Assembly (NCBI GenBank): GCA_050303435.1
Contig: JBNLBT010000005.1
Coordinates: forward strand, 12,975 to 76,974
DNA from: JBNLBT01 sp050303435
GTDB lineage: Bacteria; Pseudomonadota; Gammaproteobacteria; Xanthomonadales; Marinicellaceae
Length of the DNA stretch: 64,000 nucleotides
Direction of reading: 5' to 3'
Both the position numbers and the translations under genes were made by a program. Numbering within the stretch: position 1 is the first letter of the stretch; every line of letters begins with the position of its first letter. Positions 26,747 to 36,300 of this stretch are shown here, piece after piece. The notes under the pieces are model-generated. The model was not told the DNA's origin, ran no database searches, and saw only the letters and a list, made by a program, of their open reading frames with translations.

Positions 26747-26777
26747 AAAAAAAACCCGACGGGCGGTCGGGTTTTTG
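26747..26777 (-). terminator. Rho-independent terminator between pal and cpoB
   Basis: CCCGAC and GTCGGG enclose a 5-base loop, with A- and T-runs on both sides. Read on the minus strand it is followed by a long T-run. It would end the pal transcript, so cpoB probably depends on readthrough or on its own promoter. Confidence 0.88.
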
Positions 26778-26858
26778 ACAATCATCCGGCGCGCGGGTTC
26801 AGCCTGTGCCAGACCGCCGCGCGCGCCGTGTGTGCAATTGCGGATCGTTCAACCCGGA

Positions 26859-27389
26859 TTATTTCGCGGTGTAAACGATCACCACGCGGCGGTTCTGCGA
26901 CCAGCAGGACTCGTCGCTGCACAGCGCCGCGGGGCGCTCTTCACCATAGCTGACCACGGACACCTGGTGCGAACCGGCGCCCTGGGCGCGCATCAGATTG
27001 GCCACCGCGTTGCCGCGGCGCTCACCCAATGCCAGGTTGTATTCACGTGAACCGCGCTCATCGGCGTGGCCTTCCAGCACCACACGGGCGCCGGGATTTT
27101 CATTCAGGTAACGCGCGTGCAGAGCCACCAGCTCACGGTAATCGGGCAGCACGGTGGACTGATCAAAGTCGAAGTAAATCACGCGCTTGGACAACAGGGA
27201 TTCGGGGTTGTCCAAATCGGCCGGGTTGCAACAGATCGGGCCGTCATACCCGCCGCTTTCGACCACTTGAGTGTTGTCATTCTGGTTCATGTTGTCGTCG
27301 CCGTCGTCTTTCATCGTGTCTTTTTTTGTGCAGGCCGACACGCTGACGATCAGCGCCAGAACCATCATTATTCTGAAAATTTGAGTCAT
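26859..27389 (-). CDS. pal: Peptidoglycan-associated lipoprotein Pal
   Basis: The protein has 176 residues. The lipobox VSAC gives lipidated Cys20. A low-complexity Asp/Asn-rich linker follows (about 21-45), then an OmpA-like domain with 'VIYFDFDQS' and the peptidoglycan-binding 'LEGHADERGSREYNLALGE'. An extra pair of cysteines (ICCNP) lies before the domain and another (CSDESC) near the end. Pal tethers the outer membrane to peptidoglycan within the Tol-Pal system. tolB, normally just upstream, is absent; an intergenic region and a divergent lipase gene stand there. Confidence 0.95.
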   Translation of the reverse strand: MTQIFRIMMVLALIVSVSACTKKDTMKDDGDDNMNQNDNTQVVESGGYDGPICCNPADLDNPESLLSKRVIYFDFDQSTVLPDYRELVALHARYLNENPGARVVLEGHADERGSREYNLALGERRGNAVANLMRAQGAGSHQVSVVSYGEERPAALCSDESCWSQNRRVVIVYTAK

Positions 27390-27629
27390 AGATCACTCCA
27401 AGGCAGTGTTTGTGGTTGATTTCAAACGCATAGTTTACAATAAATGTCAGCGAATTAAATCCTTTTTTCAGAAATTCTACGCGCCGCCGCGCGCGCGTGT
27501 TTGCTGGCTGCGACCGCCTCTTTACCGTGTCCGGACGGGGCCGATCAGGTCCTGTGCAGCGCCTCTTCAAACAGCCATTTTAGAGTAAACAACCCAATTT
27601 GGTACAAACGTTTGAAAACGCATCGATTT

Positions 27630-27693
27630 TGTGAAAGCGATCACATTTTAATGTGAAATTTTGGTTAACAATGGTCCTCCGTACCGACATAAA
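27630..27693 (+). promoter_or_regulatory. CRP/Clp-type activator site with class I-spaced promoter
   Basis: TGTGA, six bases, TCACA (27630-27645) is a perfect match to the CRP core, flanked by T- and A-rich bases. Downstream are TTAACA (27665-27670, 5/6 to -35) and CATAAA (27688-27693, 4/6 to -10), 17 bases apart. Transcription would start near 27700, putting the site centre at about -62, the class I activation position. The gene served is the secreted hydrolase at 27756. Confidence 0.72.
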
Positions 27694-27755
27694 AATACAC
27701 ACAATCCCGGTACCAGCGTTTATCCAAAACCAAAAAAAGAGAGAGGTCTTCACAT

Positions 27756-28616
27756 ATGAAAAGAAATCGATGGATTGCATTGATCCTGTTGATCAGTGCG
27801 CCTGTGGGCATGCTCAGCGCCAACACCGGGGTCGCCCTGGTGCACGGCACCGGGCACCAGACCAACGCCGCGGCCGACTACTGGCAGTGGGACATGGTGA
27901 ACTCCATCCGGCAGGGTTTGTCGGACCAGAACAATTACACCGTGATCAACTGCAATTTTGAAAAATACATGTGGGATTCAGCGGCCGCCGGTTGCCTGGC
28001 CGGCCAATTGACCAGTTTCATCAACAACCGCAACATCACCGATCTGGTGGTGATCACCCACTCCAACGGCGGCAACGTGATGCGCTGGATCATGTCCAAC
28101 CCCACCTGGGACAGCCGTTACCCCAACATCATCAACAAAATCCGCTGGGTCAATGCACTGGCGCCGTCCTCCAAAGGCACGCCGCTGGCCAATGCAGTGA
28201 TGCAGGGCACCGTGTTTGAAGCCGCGCTGGGTTGGCTGCTGGGCTACCAGTCGGACGCCGTGCGCATGCAACAAACCTCCTGGATGGCCTATTACAACAG
28301 CGATTACCTGCTCGGCACCGCCGGTCGTCCGGCCCTGCCGAAAGGCTTCTGGAACGTGGTCGGCACCGACGTTGAAACCGCCATCTGGGACGGCGATTCC
28401 TACTGCGGCGGCTACACGCTGAATGTTGGGCTGGAAATCACCCAGGCCTGGCTGAACAGCTGTTCCGACGGCTTCCTCGATTGCAGCAGCCAGGAAGGCG
28501 CGGGTTCTCTCTGGTTCAGAGACACCCAGGTCACCAACGGTGACGAGCCATTGAGCCACAACCAGTCTCGCCGCAAGTGCTTTGGACTGGACGTCATTCT
28601 GCGCAACGACCTGTAA
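27756..28616 (+). CDS. Secreted lipase-like alpha/beta hydrolase
   Basis: The protein has 286 residues with a signal peptide (about 1-22). 'GVALVHGTGHQ' gives the oxyanion-hole HG region, and the nucleophile elbow is THSNGGN, a variant of GxSxG in which Thr replaces the first Gly. Six or more cysteines suggest disulfides, in line with export. The closest known style is that of secreted triacylglycerol lipases and PGAP1-like esterases. A purine-rich stretch precedes the ATG. A CRP-type site lies upstream, and the next gene follows within 17 bases, so they form an operon. Confidence 0.8.
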   Translation: MKRNRWIALILLISAPVGMLSANTGVALVHGTGHQTNAAADYWQWDMVNSIRQGLSDQNNYTVINCNFEKYMWDSAAAGCLAGQLTSFINNRNITDLVVITHSNGGNVMRWIMSNPTWDSRYPNIINKIRWVNALAPSSKGTPLANAVMQGTVFEAALGWLLGYQSDAVRMQQTSWMAYYNSDYLLGTAGRPALPKGFWNVVGTDVETAIWDGDSYCGGYTLNVGLEITQAWLNSCSDGFLDCSSQEGAGSLWFRDTQVTNGDEPLSHNQSRRKCFGLDVILRNDL

Positions 28617-28632
28617 TCCGAGGGAGAACACC

Positions 28633-29856
28633 ATGAAAAAAACACTGATTATGGCGCTCGTCGCCACCGCTTCCACCGCCGGCGCAGCCGACGCGCAATG
28701 GCGCACCGCCCTGCCGGCCGTCCAGCTGGACGACTTCACCCACAAAGCCGCACCGGCGCTGGTCAACCAGAACCGCGAACCGATCCAGTTCAGCTACGCC
28801 CTGGCGGCCGACGCGGCGCTGGATTTCACGCCGCGCCCCTACGTGGAAGAATCCCGCCAATACTGGTTTGATGCCAGCGGCGAAGAGTTGAGCCAGGGCG
28901 TGAAACTGGCCTTGAGCAGCAGCGAAGCGGTGATTCGCATCAGCCCGATGTCGCTGCAGGACAAGGCCGTCGAGATCAGCGCGCCAATGCTGCAAATGTC
29001 GATGGCCGGCGAACCGATTGAAGCGCGGGTGTTTGCCGACAGCGCCTCGTTGAAAGCCACCGGCGCGGCATTCTCGGACCACACCATCGCCTTCAAAATC
29101 GACAACCACCCCGGCACCCTGGACCTCAAGGTCAACGGCCTGACCGGTGGCGATGCGCCGTTTGTGGTGCACGTGCTGGAACCGAAATCAAGCCACGTGT
29201 TTGAACTGACCACGCAACGCGCGGTGCAGAAAAGCGGCGCTGCCATGACGGTATTCACCGCCATGCACAGCGACGGCGGCCTGCTGGACGCCAGCGTGCA
29301 AGGCTATGTCAGCAAACCGGACGGTTCGGTGGTTTCAACACTGGACTTTAAACGCCGCGCCGATGGCCGTTTTGCGGCCGTGCTTGATTTGCCGGCCGGT
29401 GAATCACTGGCGCATGGACTGTGGCAGATTCACACCTACGCTGAAGCGATGAATGGCGGCGTGAAGGTGCTGCGCGATGCGCAAAGCGGCTTTGCCGTGA
29501 CCCACAACAGCGCGGCCTTCAATGGCCGACTTGCACTGGAACAACAACAGCTGAGCATCGGCATCACCGCCTCACTGGCGGGCCGTTACGAAGTTAAGGG
29601 GGTGTTGTATGGTCACGACAGCAGCGGTCAGGCGCGACCGCTGGCAATGCTGATGAGCGCGAACTGGTTGCAGGCGGGAGACCACAACATCCCGCTTGCA
29701 CTGGATCAAAACCTGATCACGCAATCGGGATTGAACGCGCCCTTTGAACTGCGCAACGTGCAACTGTTCAACCAGAGCCTGATGGCCCCGGTGCAAACCG
29801 TTGAGCAGGGCATTGCCATCAATGCCTTGCCTCTGGCGGAGGCGCATCGCCGTTGA
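28633..29856 (+). CDS. Secreted protein, possibly DUF4785-like
   Basis: The protein has 407 residues from MKKTLIMALVATASTAGA, with GGGAGAA before the ATG. The mature protein looks all-beta, with several immunoglobulin-like stretches: 'SHVFELTTQRAVQKSGAAMTVFTA' and 'LDASVQGYVSKPDGSVVSTL', the latter resembling the von Willebrand-adjacent 'DxxVxAxVxxPDG' pattern. I recall a DUF4785 family with this layout beside secreted hydrolases, but cannot confirm it. It probably works with the lipase-like enzyme encoded just upstream, for example in export or folding; that is inference. Confidence 0.65.
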   Translation: MKKTLIMALVATASTAGAADAQWRTALPAVQLDDFTHKAAPALVNQNREPIQFSYALAADAALDFTPRPYVEESRQYWFDASGEELSQGVKLALSSSEAVIRISPMSLQDKAVEISAPMLQMSMAGEPIEARVFADSASLKATGAAFSDHTIAFKIDNHPGTLDLKVNGLTGGDAPFVVHVLEPKSSHVFELTTQRAVQKSGAAMTVFTAMHSDGGLLDASVQGYVSKPDGSVVSTLDFKRRADGRFAAVLDLPAGESLAHGLWQIHTYAEAMNGGVKVLRDAQSGFAVTHNSAAFNGRLALEQQQLSIGITASLAGRYEVKGVLYGHDSSGQARPLAMLMSANWLQAGDHNIPLALDQNLITQSGLNAPFELRNVQLFNQSLMAPVQTVEQGIAINALPLAEAHRR

Positions 29857-29876
29857 GCTGCACACAACACGCGTTG

Positions 29877-29905
29877 AAAAAACCCCCGTTCGCGGGGGTT
29901 TTTTT
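29877..29905. terminator. Bidirectional Rho-independent terminator
   Basis: CCCCCG, a TTCG loop and CGGGGG lie between six As and seven Ts. It serves the convergent DUF4785-like gene and the acyltransferase gene. Its T-run reaches the stop codon of the acyltransferase. Confidence 0.93.
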
Positions 29906-30479
29906 ATGCCCGTTCCTCGGCATCCGTGCGAACGCGCACTGGGCCCTGGTTGGCCGGTCGTTTGCCCTTGAACGGGCGGTAGTATTCCCGGATCAATGCC
30001 ATGTCACTCTCGACATCGCCGCTGGGCATGAAATGCGTGCGCAGGCCGACGGTTTTGCTTGAATAGTCCATGAAACACAGGGCGATCGGCACCTGCGCAG
30101 CCAGGGCGATGTGATAGAAACCGGATTTCCAGTATTCTGTGCGCGAACGCGTGCCTTCCGGCGACAGCGCCAGCACCAGCGCATCGGCGGCGGCAAAGCG
30201 TTCCACCATCTGATCCACCACGCGATGCTTGCCGCTGCGGTCCACCGGCATGCCGCCGGTTTTGCGGAAAAACCAGCCCAGCGGAGATTTGAACAGGCTG
30301 TCCTTGCCCAGATAACGCATCTGAAGGCCTTCGGCCCATTTGGTCAACACGCCAATGATGAAGTCCCAATTGCTGGTGTGCGGCGCCACGATCATCACGT
30401 ATTTGGCGGTCTCGGGAAAATGAAAATCCCGCCGCCAGCCCAGCAGTTTGAGTAGTGCGCGACTGAACGCTCCGAGCAT
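29904..30479 (-). CDS. 1-acylglycerol-3-phosphate acyltransferase-like protein
   Basis: The protein has 191 residues. The PlsC catalytic motif HxxxxD is seen as PHTSNWD, and the substrate-binding motif as SPEGTRSR. 'GGMPVDRS' and 'LGKDSLFKSPLGWFFRKTG' complete the fold. This is a short PlsC-type transferase of the group often annotated as phospholipid/glycerol acyltransferase. It lacks an obvious long membrane segment. Its ATG overlaps the paaZ stop (TGATG), so it is translated with it, though the metabolic link is unclear. Confidence 0.88.
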   Translation of the reverse strand: MLGAFSRALLKLLGWRRDFHFPETAKYVMIVAPHTSNWDFIIGVLTKWAEGLQMRYLGKDSLFKSPLGWFFRKTGGMPVDRSGKHRVVDQMVERFAAADALVLALSPEGTRSRTEYWKSGFYHIALAAQVPIALCFMDYSSKTVGLRTHFMPSGDVESDMALIREYYRPFKGKRPANQGPVRVRTDAEERA

Positions 30480-32530
30480 CAGTCCTCCGCGAAGGGTTCG
30501 CTGTTGGAAGCCACCAGGGTCAGCACGTCGTACTGCGCCACCACCTCCTCGTTCTGGTTGCTCACGCGCAGATCCCAGCGCACTTCGCCGTAGCCCTTGC
30601 CACGGCGGTAGGATTTCTGTTTGCAGGTCAGTTGCACGGTCAAATCATCGCCCGGATACACCGGTTCAGTGAAACGCAAATCGTCCAGACCGTAATTGGC
30701 CAGCACCGGCCCCGGCTCGGGGGCCACAAACAGCCCGGCGGCCAGCGACACGATGAAATAGCCGTGCGCCACGCGGCCGTCAAAAAACGGGTTGGCGGCG
30801 GCCGCCGCTTCGTCCATGTGTGCATAGAATTGATCACCGGACAGATCTGCAAAGCGTTCGATGTCTTCCAGAGTGATGGTGCGCGGCGCGGTGGTCAGGC
30901 TCTGGCCAATCTGCAATTCTTCGAAATGCAGTTTGAAGGGGTGCACCTCCAGGCTCCGGGTGTGACCGCCGGGCAGGTATTTCTGGCACACCACGCCCAG
31001 GGTGGTGGGCGAGCCTTGCAAGGCGGTGCGCTGCATGTAATGCAACACACCGCGCACGCCGCCCATTTCCTCGCCGCCGCCGGCGCGCCCGGGTCCGCCG
31101 TGCACCAGGTGCGGCAGGGGCGAACCGTGGCCTGAAGATTCGGCCGCTGAATCGCGGTTGATCAACAGCAATCGGCCGTGAAAACTGGCGCAGCGTGACA
31201 CCAGTTCCGCGACCTGCGCGTCGTCGCGGCCAAAAATCGAACCCACCAGCGAGCCTTCGCCGAGGTTGGCCAGTTGCGCGGCCTGTTCAATGCCTTCATA
31301 GGGCATCAGGGTGGACACCGGACCAAAAGCCTCCACGGCGTGCACCGCGCGGTGCGCAAATGGGTCTTCGCAGGCCAGCAGCACCGGCGAAATGAAGGCG
31401 CCGTCGCGGTCGTTGCCGTCGGTCACCTCAATGTGTTCGGGATCGCCGTACATCAATTCGCAGTGCCTGCGCAATTCGGCCACCCGTTCACGCACTTCCT
31501 GCTGCTGCGATTTGCTCGCCAGTGAACCCATGCGCACCGCTTCATTGCGCGGGTCGCCAATGGGCAGTTTTTGCAAGCGCTCGGCCACCGCTTCGGCCAC
31601 CGCCTCAAAGTGCTGCGCAGGCACAATGGCGCGTCGGATGGCGGTGCACTTTTGCCCCGCCTTAACGGTCATTTCCTTGACCACTTCTTTGACGTAGAAA
31701 TCAAACTCCGGGGTGCCCGGCGCGGCGTCGGGCATCAGCACCGAACAATTCAGTGAATCGGCTTCCATGGTGAAGCGCACCGAATTTTGCGTGATGTTGG
31801 GCTTGCTCTTCAGGTACTGGCCGGTTGTGGCCGAACCGGTGAAGGCCACCACATCCTGACAGTCCAGGCGGTCCAGAAGATCGCCGGTGGAACCACAAAT
31901 CAACTGCACCGCGCCGTCCGGCAAAATTCCGGAATCAACGATGGCATGAAACATGTGCTCGGTCAGGTGCGCGGTGTCAGAAGCCGGCTTGACGATGGCT
32001 GGCACCCCGGCCAGCAAGGTCGGTGCCAGTTTTTCCAGCATGCCCCAACAGGGGAAGTTGAAGGCGTTGATGTGCACCGCCACGCCCTGCAGCGAGGTGC
32101 ACACGTGCTGGCCGATGAATCCGCCTTCTTTTGACAAATGCTCGGGCGGACCGTCGATGTACACGGTGTGGTCGGGCATTTCCCGGCGGCCTTTGCCGGA
32201 GTACACGAACAAGGTGCCGATGCCGCCATCGATGTCGATCCACGAATCCAGCTTGGTGGCGCCGGTGGCGTAGGACAGCTCGTAAAAGGCGCGCTTGTGT
32301 TCCAGCAGGTGCAAAGCCAGCGCCTTGAGCATCAGCGCGCGCTGATGGAATGTCAACGCCCTGAGCGCCGGGCCGCCGCGTTCACGAGCGTACGCCAGCA
32401 TGCCGGAAAAATCCAGCCCGTGACTGGAAATTTCTCCGATCTGCTGACCGCTCACGGCGTTGTGAAACGGCTTGAAACCATCGCTGGCGGTGTGCCAGCG
32501 GCCTTGTGCAAAACTTTGTAGTCTGTTCAT
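30479..32530 (-). CDS. paaZ: PaaZ: oxepin-CoA hydrolase / semialdehyde dehydrogenase fusion
   Basis: The protein has 683 residues. Residues 1-520 are an aldehyde dehydrogenase with 'HINAFNFPCWGM', 'FTGSATTG' and the catalytic cysteine in AGQKCTAIRR. Residues about 545-680 are a MaoC-like hydratase with 'FADLSGDQFYAHMDE' and 'GRVAHGYF'. PaaZ opens the oxepin-CoA ring of phenylacetate degradation and oxidises the resulting aldehyde. The other paa genes are not nearby, so this copy stands apart from a standard pathway cluster. A thioesterase gene lies upstream. Confidence 0.95.
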   Translation of the reverse strand: MNRLQSFAQGRWHTASDGFKPFHNAVSGQQIGEISSHGLDFSGMLAYARERGGPALRALTFHQRALMLKALALHLLEHKRAFYELSYATGATKLDSWIDIDGGIGTLFVYSGKGRREMPDHTVYIDGPPEHLSKEGGFIGQHVCTSLQGVAVHINAFNFPCWGMLEKLAPTLLAGVPAIVKPASDTAHLTEHMFHAIVDSGILPDGAVQLICGSTGDLLDRLDCQDVVAFTGSATTGQYLKSKPNITQNSVRFTMEADSLNCSVLMPDAAPGTPEFDFYVKEVVKEMTVKAGQKCTAIRRAIVPAQHFEAVAEAVAERLQKLPIGDPRNEAVRMGSLASKSQQQEVRERVAELRRHCELMYGDPEHIEVTDGNDRDGAFISPVLLACEDPFAHRAVHAVEAFGPVSTLMPYEGIEQAAQLANLGEGSLVGSIFGRDDAQVAELVSRCASFHGRLLLINRDSAAESSGHGSPLPHLVHGGPGRAGGGEEMGGVRGVLHYMQRTALQGSPTTLGVVCQKYLPGGHTRSLEVHPFKLHFEELQIGQSLTTAPRTITLEDIERFADLSGDQFYAHMDEAAAAANPFFDGRVAHGYFIVSLAAGLFVAPEPGPVLANYGLDDLRFTEPVYPGDDLTVQLTCKQKSYRRGKGYGEVRWDLRVSNQNEEVVAQYDVLTLVASNSEPFAED

Positions 32531-32637
32531 GGAATGTCATTCATCAGCGGTTGCAGGGATTCAGGCCGCGCTTGGGCGCGCCGTCAGGGTCCCCATGATA
32601 CCCGAACTCGTTGGCGCAGGACAACGCCGTGGACGCC

Positions 32638-33120
32638 TCATCGTCGGGCCAGCAGCCAACGCACGGTGACCGTCGCCACTGTATCGTTGTCGGCGTCACG
32701 TATCACCGCCTGCACGGTGTGCTCCAGGCGCTCATCGGTCACCACCGGTATTTCAGGATTGGCCTCGGCCAGCAGATCGCCGCGCGCCTTCTTGCTGTAC
32801 TCGGTGGCGATGTGGGTGACGATGCCGCGCACGTCCGGCGGCAACCCGGTGAGCATGGCCAGACCGCTGCACAGCTCGCCCAGATTGGTCAAGGCGACGG
32901 CGTGCACCGAGCGCAAATGGTTGGTGTTGCTGCGCCGCAGAGGCAGCGCGATGCGGGCGCAGCCAGGCTCCAGTGTTTGCACCCGGGCTTTGATGCTGCC
33001 GCTGTACGGCACGGTGAATGCCAGCACGCGGTGAAACAGCCAGCGGCCCAGCGGATTGTTGTGCAGTTTCTGCCACAGCGCCAGGATGCGGGCGCCGGGG
33101 GCTTCGTTGTTTTGAGTCAT
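32638..33120 (-). CDS. Hotdog-fold thioesterase-like protein (DUF4442)
   Basis: The protein has 160 residues from ATG MTQNNEAPG; the longer frame begins in a region without a ribosome site. 'NHLRSVHAVALTNLGELCSGLAMLTGLPP' is the central hotdog helix, as in PaaI/DUF4442 proteins, and 'IATEYSKKARGDLLAEA' is a following strand pair. Such proteins hydrolyse acyl-CoA or bind it. It lies 107 bases before paaZ on the same strand, which fits a role in removing stalled CoA esters; the substrate is not shown. Confidence 0.8.
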   Translation of the reverse strand: MTQNNEAPGARILALWQKLHNNPLGRWLFHRVLAFTVPYSGSIKARVQTLEPGCARIALPLRRSNTNHLRSVHAVALTNLGELCSGLAMLTGLPPDVRGIVTHIATEYSKKARGDLLAEANPEIPVVTDERLEHTVQAVIRDADNDTVATVTVRWLLARR

Positions 33121-33389
33121 GTCTTTATTATAGCCATCTGCGCTTCCATCAGCACCTGTTATTCGAGAATCGGCAGGCCCGGTCGCTGAGCTGGCATGGA
33201 CATTTGCACAGCCGCTGAGTATACTCTGATGCGCACACACCCCGCCGCCGCAGGCGTCATCACGCCCCATTCATCGGCTTTGAGCGGCGACCTGAGTCGT
33301 TGGCATGCCGCGTGAGAATTGCTGCGCGAGTCCCCGCCTCAGCACCGTGCCATGACGGGATGTGCTGCCAGGATCAGAGGGAGAAGAGG

Positions 33390-36300
33390 ATGATTGCAAC
33401 GCTGCGCCGCTGGTCGCAGGCCCTGTTGTTTGTGATGTTGACACCGCAAGTGGCCCAACCCCAGGAGCACGCGCCGGTGCTTGACCGGGTGCTGGTGCCG
33501 GTGGTGCGTCACGACGTGTACAACGGCCTGCCACACAACCGCATTCTGGACATACGGCAAGACGCGGGCGCACGCCTGTGGTTTGCCACCAACAATGGTC
33601 TGACGCGCTACAACGCGCGCGAATTTCTGACCTTGAAAAAAGACGCCCTGAACCCCGACTCCCTGCCCGGCAACAGCATCAATGGCCTGTTGCCTGCCAG
33701 CGACGGCGCCTTGTGGCTGAGCCTGGATGAACTGGGCCTGGCGCGGGTGCAGCCGGACACCCTGGACATCACCGCCGTGCCGGTCGATCCCGCCGGCCGC
33801 GAGGACGCCTTGCTGGCGGCGCACGTGTTCGCAGCGGTGGAGGACGCGCGGCAGCGCTTGTGGTTTTTTCAGTATCAAAGCGGGGTGTCTGTGCGCGACG
33901 CCGCGACGGGTCGATTTGTACACCACCGCATGCACGCAGAGGACGCGCTGGACCTGGGCAGCGGGCGTTTTTTTGACGCCGAAACCGACGGTCAGACGAT
34001 TTGGGTGGTGACGCTGGAAGGCGAATTGATTGAGATCGACGCCCTCACCCTGCACAGCCGCGTGCACCGCATCCCCGCGGATGCGCGACCCGGCAGCCTG
34101 GGGCTGTATGACGTGCACCTGGCGGTGGGCCGCACGCTGGTGGCCGGTTACAAAGGGGTGTTTGAATTCGATGCGCACAGCGGGACCTTCTCTGAACTGA
34201 TTTCTGAAGCCACCCTGACGGCGCAGTTTGGTCGCCAGGTTTCAGTGCGGCGCCTGTTGCTGGACCGTCAGCAGCGCCTGTGGGTGGCCACTTTGCAAGG
34301 TCTACTGTTGTGGCAAAACGGCGTTTTGCAGGCGGTGGATTTTTATGAAAAAGGCCTGCGGGTGGATTCGGCGCTGTACCTGCAAAATTTGTTCCAGGAC
34401 ACCGAGGGCAATGTCTGGCTGGCCAGCGATGCGCAGGGCGCCTTCAAAATTCCGCACAACTGGAATGAGCTGTCCGTGGTGCTGGCTCAGCAACAGAATG
34501 CGCGCAAAGGTCAACCGCTGGCGGATGTGCTGCAACACCACCGCGCCGATGGCGATCAATTGCTCATCAGCCAGGCCTTTGCGCCGGACCTGTTGCGCTA
34601 CAGTTATCGCGACGGCGCCCTGCAGGGACCTGAGCCCCTGACGCTGCCAAACGGCGTGCACCTGAAAGTCACCGCCATGGCCGGCGATGCAACGGACACC
34701 TTGTGGCTGGGCACACTGTCCGGCCTGTACCGCGTCGACGGCGGTGCGCGCATTGAAGCGGTGCCATTGCAGGACGCGCCCATCGAAACGGTCAATCGCA
34801 TGCACCTGCAAAGCAGCGGCGATCTGTTGCTGCACCGCTTCGGTGAAGCGCGCCTGATTCGGGTGCCCGCCGGTGCACGGCGGGCGGAATATCTGCCCGA
34901 TGTGCGCCTGCGCGATGAGAGCCTCATTGATCTGTTGCCGAGGCCGGACGGCGGGCTGTGGCTGGTCAGCCAATCCGGCATTGACCGCCTCTCGGCAGAC
35001 TTCCAAGAACTGACCCCGATACACTTGAGTGAATCCACCGTGCAGGCCATCCACATGCGCCCAGACGGCGCAGCGGCCTGGCTGGCGCTGGACCACGGCG
35101 TGCAGCTGTTGCAGCACAGCGGTGCAGGCTGGCACCCCAGCACCGACCGCGGCATGCTGCAGATCAATGCACTGGCCAGCCGCTTTCAGCCCACGGCCTT
35201 GATGCTGGATGCGCAGCAACGCCTGTGGCTGGGCTCGCAGGAAGGGCTGTTGCGCATCGACCTGATCCGTTTCGATGCACGCCAGTACACCCTCACCGAA
35301 GGGCTGCCCAGCAACGAGGTGCTGTCCATTCATCGGCTGCACGATGAGTCCGTGCTGGTGTTGACACCGGCCGGTCTGGTGCACATGCCCAACCGCGAGG
35401 ACAGCACCGCCCTGCCGCGGCCGTCTCTGGTGATAGACCGCGTGCGCATCAATGGTCAGGCCCACAACAGCCAACCAAAGAACGCGCCGTTGCTGCTGTC
35501 GCATGACTACGGTGTGTTGAGTTTTGAATACACCCTGTTGTCATATCTGAAACCCGAATCCCACCGTTTTCAATACCGCCTCAACGCGGCCGACGCCTGG
35601 ATCGACGCCGGCACCGATCACCGCCAGTCATTCCACGCCCTGGGCGACGGCGATTTTCTGTTTCAGTTGCGCGGCAAGGGCAACCTCGGTCCGTGGTCCG
35701 ATGTGCAAAGCGTGCCCTTCACTGTGCAACCCCCTTTTTGGAAGTCCTGGACCGCTTACGCGCTGTACTTTTTAACCCTGGCTCTGGCCCTCTTCGCGCT
35801 GATGTATCTGTACCGCAAACGCCTGCACTACACCAACGAGGTGCGTCAGGCCAAAGAAAAACGGCGCTTCGCAGAAAATCAACTCAATCTGACCTCCTCT
35901 CTGGTCAAAACACTGGACATCGCCGCCATATTTGATCACCTGACCGAACAACTGCAACAACAGGTGCCGTGCCAGGGCATCGACATGGTGTACTGGCACG
36001 CGCAGGATCAGCGCGCGGTGTACAGCAACAAACACTTGAGTGAAACGCAACAAACAGAACTGCTGCACACCGTGCACGCGTTGCGCACCGCCGGCGATTC
36101 GCATCGCCTGGAGCGCGGCGCCAACGGGCAGTGCCTGTCGGTGCTGATCAAGAACGCCCAGCAGCGCATCGGTCTGATCCAGCTGCACCGCGCGCAGGGT
36201 GGTTTCAGTGACAAAGAGGTGATTCTGGTGACCGCCTACGCCATGCAGTCACGCATGGCGCTGGAAAACGCCCGGCTGTTTGAGCAGGTCAACGAACTGG

